The notes under the pieces are model-generated. The model did not search any database. It worked only from the letters and a program-made list of their open reading frames with translations, and was not told the origin of the DNA. 64,000 nucleotides of DNA, from the NCBI GenBank assembly GCA_007258455.2, contig VDFB02262611.1:62001-126000 (forward strand), read 5' to 3'. The translations under genes and the position numbers were made by a program. This document shows, piece by piece, positions 34,381 through 46,960 of the stretch; position 1 is the first letter of the stretch; each line of letters begins with the position of its first letter. The stretch comes from Sequoia sempervirens. Taxonomy: Eukaryota > Streptophyta > Pinopsida > Cupressales > Cupressaceae.

Positions 34381-35400
34381 TACAAATTTGTAGTAAAAAT
34401 TTGAAAATACCCTAAACATGCAACCTATACAAACAGAGTATTGACACCCTGGGGTGTTAGACTTGTCTATCAATGGTCGAACCTCAAGCTAATGGGCTTA
34501 AACCCTTGGTCCCGTGGGGAATTGGCTAGAGCTGACACCAACCCTTGCAAGCTCTAAAATCTACCTGTTTTTAAATAATTTCCACCCAATTAAATTTAGT
34601 TAGATTGAATTTTCTAGTCAATTTCAACCAAATCATATGGGTGAGGATACCCAAGGGGCCACCACTGCTCAGTCTAATAGTCAAATTGTGTAATTTTTTT
34701 CCAAGAGGCATAACATTCACCTCAAGTGTCCGTTTTTCAACTTCTTATAATTGTTGGAAAGGCGATTTCGTGTACTTCATTATAGTGTCAGTGGTTTTTC
34801 TAGATTTTACTATTTTGATAGGGAAATGCTTGTTGAAATTTAGACGTTCTTTACAAACTTGGAGAGGTCATATCTTGCGCGTACAAAGTCATATTTTGGA
34901 CTTCTTATAGTCGATGGAAAAAAATTTCAAAGAACTACGCAGTAGATCAGGTTTGGAGATGTTTTGGCATGATTTATTTTTTGTTATTTCCATCTGAGTT
35001 ATTTATGGGTTTTTGTTGACTCAAGTACTTTTATGAGCTTATGGTTATTCAAATCTTGGTGATTTGGTGTTTGAGTCATTGTATACTCACATGTATGTTT
35101 CTAATTACTCTCATTTGACATGGTTATCAATATATTGTTGTATTTGTATTTTGCATTGTTGGATCTACGAGTTATGCAATGTTGTAGGTTGTCTACACTT
35201 GCAGGTTGCATATATGACTCAAATGTGGGTTGTTTATGCCCATAGATGCTTCAATGTTAGTTCAAATTCAGATTTGTGGCTTGGTTTACTCACTTTTTTT
35301 ATTGGTTTGTTTGTCATGTTAAGATGGAGAGATGGTATTACCAAATATGGTCATGATGTGGGACCTATGTAGTTGACTTTATGATGCAAAAATGTGTGAC
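34381..35400. other. Non-coding stretch, nothing recognised
   Basis: Contains two plus-strand frames of about 100 codons (34605-34910, 35064-35372) without recognisable domains or start context. Could be the leader of the pararetrovirus-like element or unrelated flank. Confidence 0.35.
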
Positions 35401-35529
35401 ACAGTTGGAATTTGTTGCTGGTACATTTGGTGGTGATCATGGTCTCATGGATGTTCTTTGTGCTTTAGGTGCTTTGGTATGACATGATTATTTATGTAGG
35501 TGCTTTGTTGGTGGTGTTAGATTGATTCT

Positions 35530-35930
35530 AGTTTGTTTGTGGTGATGTATCTTCTTGGCTTGAGGATCATCCATTTTTATTATTCCTTTTGGGAGCTCCT
35601 AGTGTTGCAGTGGAGTTCTTTGATTATGTGAGGGCCATTGGTTGAACTTATTTGAGGAGGTTATTATCACAATGTCATGGATAGCTTGATTAGACGATTC
35701 AGTGGGAAATAGTGACAGTGATGATTTGGCAATGTTGTTTCTTCTTGGTTTTGGAGATTCTGGTTTGACTCTTCCCTTTGGGAGCTCCTGGTGTTGATTT
35801 CCTTGATTGCATTGGGTTCATAAAAGATTTTCATTTAGAGGATGGTTTCCATGGTGCCATGGAGAGCTTGGTATCATGGTTTAGTGGGAGCTTTTAGCGA
35901 GGATGTGGATTCATCATTTGATGGTGGATG
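35530..35930. repeat. Degenerate tandem repeat, period about 185 bp
   Basis: TTGGGAGCTCCTAGTGTTG near 35588 recurs as TTGGGAGCTCCTGGTGTTG near 35773. TCTTCTTGGCTTGAGGA near 35550 recurs as TCTTCTTGGTTTTGGAGA near 35737, and GTCATGGATAGCTTG recurs as GCCATGGAGAGCTTG. About two diverged units. Confidence 0.7.
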
Positions 35931-36439
35931 ATCTTCTATGTAGGAGATGGTTATTTACATGTGATTTGGAGATGTTGATATCTTGGTTAGCCATGGAGGA
36001 CTCTTTGGTATTTAGTTGAGGTGTCATGATTTGTATTTTGGCATGTGATCCTTGTTTGATAAAATGGTTTTATTATTATTTCATGATATACTTTTGATTG
36101 CATACTAGAATTTTAGCATGATGCATGTGCATGATATGTTCATTAGAGCATATGATCTTCTTTTGAGGATATGTGAGATCATGATGTCATGATGTGTTCT
36201 TGATTCATGATTGGGGCTTTGACTTTTGAAACATATGAAAATGCTGGATGTGCAAAATGGGTGATATAGGTAGACCTAGAAATGAGGGACCTGTGCCAAA
36301 AAGCACAATAAGGGGTGTCCTAATCACAAACCCACCTTTTCCTATTTCATTAGGAATACAAATAGTGCCACAAGAGATTAGAATTGACCTACAACCCTTA
36401 AGGTGAGTCAACTCCAAGTTTTGGGACACTATGTGATAT

Positions 36440-36800
36440 CTTCTTCCTTATGACAGAAAACTATAAAATATGACTGAAATGCACTTTGGGGAGATAAACT
36501 AAAAATACTTAATGAGCTCAATTATGCAATGTAAAACTTGGAATGTAGATTTAAAGCATAATACTAACAAAAAATATAATTTTTCAAGTAGATATGGGGG
36601 TTGCTGGATGATATCTATCAACCCAGAAAATCTTATCCTAAAAACTATATAAGGACACCTTAGCCAAAACTGGACACCCTAATATATGAATGAAAGGAAC
36701 TTTTGGGAGATGAATAAAAGTGCATTAACGATCTAATATATAAGATCTACCACTTTTAATGCAAAGTGTTATGATAATACTATCAGAAACAATCATTAAC
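36440..36800. repeat. Degenerate tandem repeat, period about 225 bp
   Basis: TATGACTGAAATGCACTTTGG near 36468 matches TATGAATGAAAGGAACTTTTG near 36693. The following GGGAGATGAATAAAA-type and TTTAAAGCATAATAC/TTTTAATGCAAAGTG-type words also pair. About two diverged units. Confidence 0.5.
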
Positions 36801-36955
36801 TAGTAGATCTGAGAAGGTTAAGATGTTATGTACTCGGCTCCAAAAGTGTCGTAAAGCATCCTGTTCAGGCGAATGTGTCCCTATATCCTTTTATAAAAAA
36901 TATTTTTGTAGTCCTCTAATGTTGGATCCAAGGCTTTGATTTCTCTAGGTTTTAT

Positions 36956-37811
36956 TGTTGGGAGGCCAAAAAAAAATATTGTAGATGAGTTTCCATGTCT
37001 TGACAACTTTGATCCAATTTCACTCCTTCACCTATAAATCTGCAAACACACAAAGAGGAGAAAAATGTTTATTTTTTATGTATAAATGTTTTCCTTGGTC
37101 AAACCCTAGTTTGGTAATTAAACCTTGATAAAGAAATGAAATCATAAATGGAAGGAATGATGCATGAACACTAGCTTGTTTCAACTCACAAAACCTTTTA
37201 ATGGTTGCCCTTAATGGACTGAAGTCTAACACATCACTCCAAAGATTAGATTTTGCATGAAATGGCTTGATTGGATGCTTGATTTGACACTTAATTTTAT
37301 GCTTGAAAACTTGAAACCTACATCACAATGTTATCTCTAAAAACATGCATGAATGTAAATAACTTTAACATGATGATCTTGATCTTGATTGTTGCAATAA
37401 TCGACTGATAAATATGCTCTTCAATGCTCTTGACAATAATCTTTGCTTTAATTTTGCTCCTTCAAAAATCTTAGGATTTGAATTGATAAAAAGACCTTGT
37501 ATTTATAGGTAATTTTCTAATTTCCCAACAATTAAACATCAAAGGCCGACAATTGCAATTTGAGTTTGAATCATAAAAATGCCACCAAAAACATATTAAA
37601 AAATGGGATCCTAGGCCCTAAACCTAGGACACACATTTCCAAGATGTGTAATTTGATGTTTGCAATTGTTTATTGTGGGTTCTCCTTTCGGAAAACAAAA
37701 TTAATTGGGCTTTTAAATGCATAATTGGGTCAATTAGAGGCTTAATTAAGTCCAATTATTTAAGGGGATGCAAACACAGTGTGAAAATGTAAAGGAGTAC
37801 ATTTTTCAACA
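36956..37811 (-). repeat. Candidate 3' LTR of a second non-autonomous LTR element
   Basis: Starts TGTTGGGAGGCC and ends TTTTTCAACA, giving TG...CA ends, and is followed by a G-rich tract on the minus strand. A minus-strand CTATAAATA at 37500-37508 is a plausible TATA box. The partner LTR was not found; the 100-N gap lies on that side. The left boundary is a guess based on the terminal motif. Confidence 0.4.
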
Positions 37812-39543
37812 CTACATTTAGCCCCCACTTTAGTGAGAGGATGAGCCTTACGCTCAAACTCACACTAAAGTAGACAAATAAGTCAAGAGAGGTCCAAGTG
37901 CACAAATGTTGATGGGATAGGATGACAAAGATCAAGGAGGTGGCCAAGCCCCTAAGATCAAGATCCCATGGCAAACCAACATAAGCACAGAGGGACACAT
38001 GCTTGCAATAGCAACACAAGATGCACAAACATGCAAGGTAAAAATTAATGCAAAAAGAAAGAAAAGAAAGGATGGACTAGCTAGAGTTGCACTATTGTCC
38101 ATAAAAATCATTCACAAGTGAAACCCATTGTCCACTATGTAAACAAAATCTACTCATGAGGGCTAGTGAAACCCAGTGTCCACTAGGTGAGCCCCCAAAA
38201 AAGGTGGCTGATGAGAAATTCATGCCAGGTCTACACGCTCCCATACATAAACTATACCAAAATTTATGCCTCCTGATAACTTTGATAAAGCCCCACAAAA
38301 AAGGGTTCCACAAGGCCAACGAGCTGCATTATACTAGACACATGAAAAAAAAGGCTCCACTGGCAAGCAAGTTGTGTTATTCTTGGTGGCCATGACAAAA
38401 TTTTAAATACAATAGGATAAGATTGTCAAAGGGGTTTTGGTTAGTTCATGAAAGGTATCACCTTAGGGAACATTATGCTTAATGTCACCAAGAGGAATAG
38501 TTGAGGATAAAAGATTCACAACTTAGAGAATGTGAGCCATAGCATTACCACTAAGAGGAATGTCATATGCCAAGAAAGGTCACGCTCTTGAAGGACATCA
38601 AACCCAATGCCACCATCAAGAATACACATCACATGAGGTAAGAAGACCAAACTTTGAAGCAAACAATGAGTGGGGACACGTATGCCCCCACTTTAAATAA
38701 ATTGCTAAAAACCATGATGTGAGCAATTCCATTAAATTAGAACATAATAAATGCCAATATATGAGAACTTTATTCAGAAAGCCCTATGTGCAACACATGT
38801 TTCCAAAATAGAGCTACGTCATGGAAAGGAGGTTTCCCCCATATGCAATCCTAAGATAACACATAAGGGATCCATGGATTTGGGATCAACATTATGTCTT
38901 TGCTACAATGATATAATAGAGCTCATAACCATCATCATTCCCCAAATGACTCATGGAACAATGAGCACAAAGGAAGAATGACACATAGAGAGAAAAAACA
39001 AACAAAAGTCTTTTGGGTTGAAACATGGAAGAGACTTAAATATCTCAACACCTTGCATCATGCCCAAAAGGAAAATACAAGACAAAATATAAAGGTGAAC
39101 AACATATAGAAGAATGAAGATACAGATAGAAGAATGTCATGCCATATTCACTTCTTTTGTATCCTTGTGCCAACGAAGTGACAAGGGTCATCCAAAGTAG
39201 GCTCACAAACATATAGAGACATGCTAAGTATCACTGTACGAGGATCACATTATGCACATACAATCACAAAGAACATGAAAAGAAGACAAAGAAAAGACTA
39301 GTGTGGCACATGTGAGTCAACCTATAGCAGGTCATTTACAACCCAATCTTGTTCATCATATGCAAAAGGTGGACAACTAGCCAAAGTGACAACAACAAGT
39401 GTTGTACTAGGAGCATCACTAGGTTCAACATGTGGTGAGTCACTCTTTATAGGAGGATCATCATGGTTGTTATCATCTAAGCTCATAGAAGAGGAAAACA
39501 ATAAATTTAGCTCATTATGCACTTCCTCGTCAATCTTAGCAAT
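37812..39543 (-). mobile_element. Candidate internal region of the second non-autonomous element
   Basis: Directly inside the candidate LTR the minus strand reads TAAAGTGGGGGC (37821-37832), a PPT-like run. The same 12 bases recur at 38684-38695. No pol domain is seen over 1.7 kb. A minus frame at 39322-39543 (72 codons after the gap) is acidic and Ser/Pro-rich, like the C-terminal part of the gag-only copia protein, with no recognisable motif. The sequence is cut by the assembly gap. Confidence 0.4.
39322..39543 (-). CDS. Partial acidic ORF, unknown function, cut by the gap
   Basis: Runs from the gap edge to a stop at 39322. The visible 72 residues are acidic (DEEVHNELNLLFSSSMSLDD) and end EQDWVVNDLL. 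No domain is recognised. It may be the C-terminus of a gag-like protein of the candidate non-autonomous element; that is inference from position only. Confidence 0.3.
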   Translation of the reverse strand: MAKIDEEVHNELNLLFSSSMSLDDNNHDDPPIKSDSPHVEPSDAPSTTLVVVTLASCPPFAYDEQDWVVNDLL

Positions 39544-39643
39544 NNNNNNNNNNNNNNNNNNNNNNNNNNNNNNNNNNNNNNNNNNNNNNNNNNNNNNNNN
39601 NNNNNNNNNNNNNNNNNNNNNNNNNNNNNNNNNNNNNNNNNNN
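39544..39643. other. Assembly gap (100 N)
   Basis: Exactly 100 N, a conventional length for a gap of unknown size. It joins two contigs: 1-39543 and 39644-64000. The two copies of the 14.6-kb duplication lie one on each contig. Confidence 1.
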
Positions 39644-40407
39644 AGTCCCAAAGTAAATAGCTAGAATGCTACTTTCAATTGAGTTAGTTGCAAGACTTAA
39701 ACTAATTCTAAACCCCATTTATGGTTGCATTTCCACCAAAATGGTGACAAACCCATTTCACTTTCTCTCTAGGTCCATTGTTTAATCGTGTAGAAGTTGA
39801 TAATTGAAAACATAATATAGGCTTCTATATGCCTTGTTTAGGGTTTTGAAATGTGTGGTCTTATGAAGGTGAGTTATATATAAGGCTATAATATTTTCTT
39901 CTTTGTTAATAATGATGATCTTCCCTTCTATTGCAAAAGATCTTTTCTATTACACCTTGGTTCCAATTGCTCTCACTCTCCCCATAGGTTGGTGGGTTCA
40001 ACTACTTGGTGGCACAATGCCCATTCCAAACACTTAATTGTTGGTAATTTTTAATGCCCATTCTAATTGCTTCTTCTCTTGTGGAACACCTTCTCCTAGT
40101 CCTATCTTGGTCACTCCTTCCACTGACCCTGGTCCTTTTAGGGAGTGTGTTGGTGTATCAACAAATGGTGGAGTATGTTGAGGTGATAGTAGAGGATTCT
40201 CCTCTCCTTTCCCTACAATCTAAAGATTTGGAAAATTGTGTCTTGGACAATTCTCTAAAGAAGGAAGAGGGGTCTTCCTAAACATGGTTTTGCTTCTAAT
40301 ACACATGTTTTGGGTGTGCTTGTTGCTAGTTGAGGACCGGTTGTTTAGCCCATTGTTCCTTTGGATGGTTGTGGTTTGATTGTTTTTGTGGGGTTGTTGT
40401 GGGGCAA
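39644..40407. other. Unassigned stretch after the gap
   Basis: A short plus frame at 40054-40281 has no recognisable domain. TA-rich words near 39880-39900 could be promoter-like, but nothing supports a gene. Confidence 0.3.
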
Positions 40408-42325
40408 CTTGGCTACAATTCCCCTATGTTGAATGCACAAGACAACTGAGAGGGGGGGGTGTGAATCAGTTGTTCATTAAAACATCAAAACCCTCATTAA
40501 TATTCAAATCCACATCAACTTAATAACCTTTAATTTGTTAGAATGATTTAGCATGAAAGCAAATAATAGTAAAAACACTTCAACACCATGCACAATAGAA
40601 CACCAGATTTACGTAGAAAACCTAGGAAGGGAAAAATCACGGTGAGGATTAGCTCACAATATAAAGTAATAGCAACACTAAATACAATAGGCTCACTGCC
40701 CAAAGGAAAAAAGGGCCCACTGCCAATGGCTCATTGCAAGATTATAGAAAGAAGAAAGAAGAGTGTTACAGTGAGAAATCTATCTCAATGCAACAAAAAA
40801 GTCCACCATAGTATCACCAACACATTTGCAGCCTTTATGAAGATTGTAAACACCTTTTGCTCACTGCTTCCAATAGTCTAACTCATTAAAGCTCACACTG
40901 CACTTCACAAATTCACACTTCAATACTCTGCAATTTGCATCATACACTGCAGACACATCCTCCATCAACACAACACTTATTTATACCTTCTTCAACCTTG
41001 TAAACATTCTCCAAGGTCGGCTATGCATCTCAACTGTGCAAATTCAAATTAGGTCGGTACCAAAACATTCCCACGGTGGAAAGGAATGAAGGCAGACCAC
41101 ATCACACCTTAACTTGGGCCTAAGTCATTGAAGCAAATCTACAACTAGTGTAAACACCCAAGGTCAGTCGAACCTGTGTAAACACCATCAAACATTTAAG
41201 TACATGCTTCCTATGATCCAGAGACAACTCGCGGACCACACACAACACTTGAACACAAACTGGAATATTCCACAAACACCCTGAGATCCAACAAATTCCT
41301 TTGTAGCAACATTCACTTGAAGAAAAAACCTATCCTGTACACCCATATAATCTTCCACACAATGTAACTGAAGAAATCAACTTGTGGAGCACCAAACCAC
41401 GAACAACTTCGATTGAAGGTAGATATGAACCTTATCAATCCACTTCTAGAACCGCAAGACCAGAAATCAAACTGTTGAGCAAAACCACTTCTCCCAGACA
41501 TCGCTGCAATACACAGTTCACACACTATTGAACACAACTTTCTCTACACAATGATCCAAACCAAGAAACTCTAGATATAACACCTATAAACACCTCTGAT
41601 CATCATATCCAAACTGCACAAGCAGATCTTCAACATAGAAGAAATGTGAAGCAAAACCAATACACCACTCCTATGTTAATCCTATGTTCATCAAGAGCAC
41701 ACGTGCGCGCACATGATGATCTTATGTTCATCAAGAGAAAATAGACACAAACATGAGCAAACACTTATATATCCATCCACCATGATGATAATGTGTTCAT
41801 CAAGGGCACTTTGGATAATTTAAATTGTTGGGTAGAACTAAGAAATTGAAGAATATTACCCAATAATCCAAATTATTCTCTTCATGAACATAAGATCATC
41901 ATGATTTCAAATTTAGGATATAATGAGAATAATAAATATTGTGAGCACAAGATCTCAACAACATTGTTTGGAGAGCATCACAATATATCATGTAAATTGG
42001 CATATCTAACTTCCTTGAGATGTCTTTGGGACCTGCTAAGTTGAAAAACTTGGCCTACTAGTGAAACATGGGAACTTTTCCAAGTTGTGGGTCACCTATA
42101 GTGGAAAAAAACTTCTAGAGAGGGTTGGTTCCCCTTGGTTTTATCACCTAAACTGAACTACCTACTGTTATTTGTAGAGAAAAGAGATAAGAAGTGACAT
42201 GAAATGAAACCTAAGATTTAATAAGGTGATGCACCAAATGAATTTTGATATGCACTTGTTTAAATGAACACAATATGATCAACAACTTAAGCTACAACAT
42301 ACACAACCCAAAATTTCATATGTCT
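40408..42325. repeat. Tandem duplication, unit 1 (1918 bp)
   Basis: Starts CTTGGCTACAATTCCCC and includes GAGAGGGGGGGGTGTGAATCAG and TTTACGTAGAAAACC, words typical of plant LTR-like sequences. The next unit begins directly at 42326. Units are about 95% alike by eye. A 97-codon plus frame (40588-40881) is conserved in both units, but this follows from the duplication and is not evidence of a gene. Confidence 0.9.
41781..41903. repeat. Hairpin in unit 1
   Basis: The left arm 41781-41834 (CATGATGATAATGTGTTCATC...GTTGGGTA) pairs with the right arm 41857-41903 (TACCCAATAATCC...GATCATCATG). The arm word ATGATCTTATGTTCATCAAGAG also occurs as direct copies near 41680 and 41712. Unit 2 has the same hairpin near 43761-43885. 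Confidence 0.75.
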
Positions 42326-43663
42326 CTTGGCTACAATTCCCCTATGTTGAATGCACAAGACAATTGAGAGGGGGGGGGGGAATAAGTTGTTCATTAGATA
42401 ATCAAAACCCTCATTAATATTCAAATCCACATCAACTTAATAACCTTTAATTTGTTAGAATGATTTAGCATGAAAGCAAATAATAGAAATTGAAAACACT
42501 TCAACACCATGCACAATAGAACACCAGATTTACATGGAAAACCTAGGAAGGGAAAAATCATGGTGAGGATTAGCTCACAATATAAAGTAATAGCAACACT
42601 GAATACAATAGGCTCACTGCCCAAAGGAAAGAAGGGCCCACTGCCAATGGCTCACTGCAAGATTATAGAAAGAAGAAAGAAAAGTGTTATAGTGAGAAAT
42701 CTATCTCAATGCAACAAAAAAGTCCACCATAGTATCACCAACACATTTGCAGCCTTTATGAAGATTGTAAACACCTTCTGCTCACTGCTTCCAATAGTCT
42801 AACTCATTAAAGCTCACACTGCACTTCACAAATTCGCACTTCAATACTCTGCAATTTGCATCATACACTGCAGACACATCCTCCATCAACACAACACTTA
42901 TTTATGCCTTTTTCAACCTTGTAAACATTCTCCAAGGTCGGCTATGCATCTCAACAGTGCAAATTCAAATTAGGTCGGTACCAAAACATTCCCGTGGTGG
43001 AAAGGAATGAAGGTGGACCACATCACACCTTAACTCAGACCTAAATCTACTTATACATGCCACGCCACACTTCCAAAATCATCGAAGCAAATCTACAACT
43101 AGTGTAAACACCCAAGGTCGATCGAACCTGTGTAAACACTATCAAACATTTAAGTACATGCTTCCTATGATCCAAAGATGACTCACAGACCACACACAAC
43201 ACTTGAATACGAACTGGAATATTCGAAAAACACCCTGATATCCAACAAATTCCTTCATAGCATCATTCACTTGAAGAAAAAACTTATCTTTTACACCCAT
43301 ATAATCTTCCACACACTGTAACTGAAGAAATCAACTTGTGGAGCACCAAACCACGAACAACTTCGACTGAACGTAGTTATGAACCTTATCAATCCACTTC
43401 TAGAACCGCAAGACCAAAAACCAAATTGTTGAGCAAAACCATTTCTCCCAGACACCACTACAATACACAATTCACACACTAGTGAACACAACTTTCTCTA
43501 CACAATGATCCAGACCAAGAAACTCTAGATATAACACCTATAAACACTTCTGATCATCATATCCAAAATGCACAAGCATATCTTCAACATAGAAGAAATG
43601 CGAAGCAAAACCAGTACACCACTCCTATGTTAATCCTATGTTCATCAAGAGCACGCGCGCGTG

Positions 43664-43694
<31 letters not shown>

Positions 43695-44309
43695 CGTGAT
43701 GATCTTATGTTCATCAAGAGAAAATAGACACAAACATGAGCAAACACTTATACATCCATCCACCATGATGATAATGTGTTCATCAAGGGCACTTTGGATA
43801 ATTTAAATTGTTGGGTAGAACTAAGCAATTGAAGAATATTACCCAATAATCCAAATTATTCTCTTGATGAACATAAGATCATCATGATTTCAAATGTAGG
43901 ATATAGTGAGAATAATAAATATTGTGAGCACAAGATCTCAACGACACATTGTTTGGAGAGCATCACAATATATCATGTAAATTGGCATATCTAACTTCCT
44001 TGAGATGTCTTTGGGACCTGCTAAGTTGCAAAACTTGGCCTACTAGTGAAACATGGGAACTTTTCCAAGTTGTGGGTCACCTATAGTGGAAAAGAACTTC
44101 TAGAGAGGGTTGGTTCCCCTTGGTTTTATCACCTAAACTGAACTACCTATGTTGTTTGTAGAGAAAAGAGATAAGAAGTGACATGAAATGAAACATAAGA
44201 TTTAATAAGGTGATGCACCAAATGAATTTTGATATGCACTTGTTTAAATGAACACAATATGATCAACAACTTAAACTACAACATACACAACCCAAAATTT
44301 CATATATCC
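42326..44309. repeat. Tandem duplication, unit 2 (1984 bp)
   Basis: Direct, head-to-tail copy of 40408-42325. It is longer mainly because of extra bases near 43040-43080 and a CA microsatellite at 43664-43692. The right boundary is near TTTCATATATCCC at 44300-44309. Confidence 0.9.
43651..43692. repeat. Alternating CG/CA tract
   Basis: GCACGCGCGCGTGCACAC followed by (CA)n to 43692. It is an alternating purine-pyrimidine run over about 40 bp, longer than the matching ACGTGCGCGCAC in unit 1 at 41701-41712. Confidence 0.9.
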
Positions 44310-46724
44310 CTTGCATAAGTATTTCATGACTAGGTTTGATAACTAGGACAACATTTAGAAGGAGCTTGAAATGTTCTCACAACTTAAACTTTACCCTTGG
44401 TTAAACACAAGCCATGACTTGCAAAAGTACATTTTTTTGCATAAAAGCAATGAAAATATGATAGAAATCAAGGGGAAAAATATCACCACAAGATTACATC
44501 AACCATTTTGAAGAAGTTTGCCCAATGAAACAACTTTGAGAAGGTAAAAACAACTTGTGTTTATTGATAAAAAAAAATGCCTATTAACAACATACAAGTT
44601 TGAAAATAGTTACAATGCTTATTCTTTACTTGAAAGAACCTTCATAGGTTACAATACATAGCCCAAAATGAGCAAGAACTGATTTTCTGAGTTACAATAC
44701 TATCATTTTCTTCTTGTAGAGCCAAAAAATAAAAATAATTGATTGAAAATGCTAGCCAGAGGGTCTTATATCTCTTCCCAAACATAGGAGAGCATATAGG
44801 GATTAAATTGACTAAGTTACAAGGCTTAAAAATAGGCCAACCTACTTTGCACACCCAAGAAGTTCTTGTTTGACTTGGTCTCTTCAAAGTTGGTTGGTTG
44901 ACCCCTTCAAATTCCTTGAAATGTGCTCCAGTTAGTGATGACGCTCCTAGATGTTTGCAAGCTTCCCTTGAAGTCCATAAAGTCTACCAAACTGCCCAAC
45001 CTCCATAAATGCCTTAGATGCTCTACCATGTGCTTGATAACACCCTTTCCAAATTGTCAAAACCACTAACCACATTCATAGGACATGTGAAAAGCTATTA
45101 ATAAGGACTAAGTATCTCATGAGGGCATAAGAGATGTTTAGGCATTTATCATTGTCACATACTTGAGGTCTGCCTATCATGCATTGAAAACTGTCGTCCA
45201 TAATTTATATAATGACTGCCCTGTTTTCTTCTATCATCCAAACTTGGGTGGTTTGAACTTGACAATAAACTATCCTTCTTTCCTCTTCATAGTATCATTC
45301 TTAAATACCACAGACCTCTACCATTCTTATGCTCATGAAAAACCTACTCAAGAACTATCTCTTGGCCTTCTCACAAGAACTATCTATTGGCCTTTTCAAA
45401 ATGTTCATGGAGCTCTATCCTGTAGAATACTCCTTTGCTACCCTTTCAAAAGTTCTTGTGACGATCCTACTGTCACCATCTCTTACCCAACTTTCCTAGG
45501 GTTCTATTGCTTAATAGGACTGAAATAGCTCTTGTGAGTTTGATAAACTTTGTAATCCACTAACATATCACTTATTTTATAAGTATTGTATACCACTTTG
45601 AGGTCAGGATCAAGGTGACTATATAGTAGTTCATATCCTTACTATTGCTTCCAATGGTTGTATTTGAGGGCAGTGTCAACAAATCTTGTAGAGGATTGTC
45701 CAAACTGTCTTCCCAAGGTTACACATACTCTGTCATTTTGTTTGTTCTATCCTTTTTCTCGTAAGACTGTACAATAGTTCATAGCATTGTCATTTTATCT
45801 TGATGCACTTACTCTGTCTTCTTGTGGACTAAGATCTTCATGGAGTATTGACTTAGTCATGATAGTGCTATAGGATGTCATTTCCATTATTCTCCATGCT
45901 ATAAATATCATAGGTTAAAGACCATTAACATGCTCATGTGACTAACTTTGTCTTTTGGAAGCGTCAATTTACCCTTTCATTGAACACCGTGGTCTGCAAT
46001 GTTCTCATAATTTGTCCATCTTATTAAAGGAATTATGTATTGTTCTTTGTTGATTTTTCCTTCTTCAATCATTCATGCTTGACATTCATTAAGACCTTCA
46101 TCCTAGCCTTTTGGCTTCTACATTTCTCTACCCTCCTATACATTGAAAACTTGCTTGTCTTGTGGCTGTCCTTTTGTATGGTTTCTTTGTCTTCACATGA
46201 CTACCATGTACATGAGACCATCTCCAAAAACTTCCTTTCTAATGACTAGACTGTCACTCATATTGTACCTCAAGGTGACTATCTTTTGTGGGTGCAAGAT
46301 CACTGTCCTTTAGAACTGTTAAGAATAGACTGTCCTCTAGTCTTGAAAACTGTGAACTGCTCTCATAAGTCTTTGATAAAACCTTGTACTGCAATTTGTC
46401 ACTCATGGATTCTTTCAAAACCTAATATAGATCCTTATTTTCCTTACCATCATGACTAACTTTTCATCAACTATAGGCAGAAATTTATCCCTTGTTTTTT
46501 CTAGTTGTTATTGCAGTCTCCTTCTATGTCCTTTTACCAAGTATCCTCTAACTCATACTGTACTTTATGTTGTCTTTTGCATATTTCATAAGATTGTTCC
46601 TTTCATCACAGTCATGGACTAAAGTTTCCCTTAGTGATGACTGTCACAAGGACTAAAGTTTCCCTCTTATCACAACATGCCATTGCCATTTACATTGATA
46701 AGTAGGAGGTATTTTCCACAGCGT
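44310..46724. other. Non-coding region with recurring CTGTC/CTATC words
   Basis: No gene recognised; plus frames at 45163-45528 and 46040-46249 have no domain. From about 45180 the words ACTGTC, GACTATC, TTGTC and TGTCAT recur every few tens of bases. A short direct repeat, GGACTAAAGTTTCCCT, occurs at about 46618 and 46651. Confidence 0.4.
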
Positions 46725-46728
46725 GTCA

Positions 46729-46956
46729 AATTATGATATTGCTATCAAGATTCAACCGTGTAGTTTTACGAGTCAAACTCATTGACTCATGTTTCATGAG
46801 TAGTGGTTCACAAGAATCACCTAGATGCAAAGAGTGCTAAGTGGACCATTCACTATCATGGGAGATGGTTCTTGTGAACCACTACTCATGAAACATGAGT
46901 CAATGAGTTTGACTCGTAAAACTACACGGTTGAATTCTAATAGCAATATCATAATT
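46729..46956. mobile_element. Foldback (MITE-like) element, 228 bp
   Basis: The arms 46729-46816 and 46869-46956 are inverted copies of 88 bp with about three mismatches, around a loop of about 52 bp (ATCACCTAGATGCAAAGAG...). GTCA flanks both sides (46725-46728 and 46957-46960), a possible 4-bp target-site duplication. No coding capacity. The loop and right arm match the decayed sequence at 5940-6085. Confidence 0.85.
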
Positions 46957-46960
46957 GTCA

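Noticed and set aside
40588..40881. 97-codon ORF conserved in both tandem units (also 42509-42802)
   Set aside because: Conservation equals that of the surrounding duplicated non-coding DNA; the sequence contains LTR-like words and no domain.
40408..44309. The two 1.9-kb units as the paired LTRs of one element
   Set aside because: They are directly adjacent with no internal region, PBS or PPT between them.
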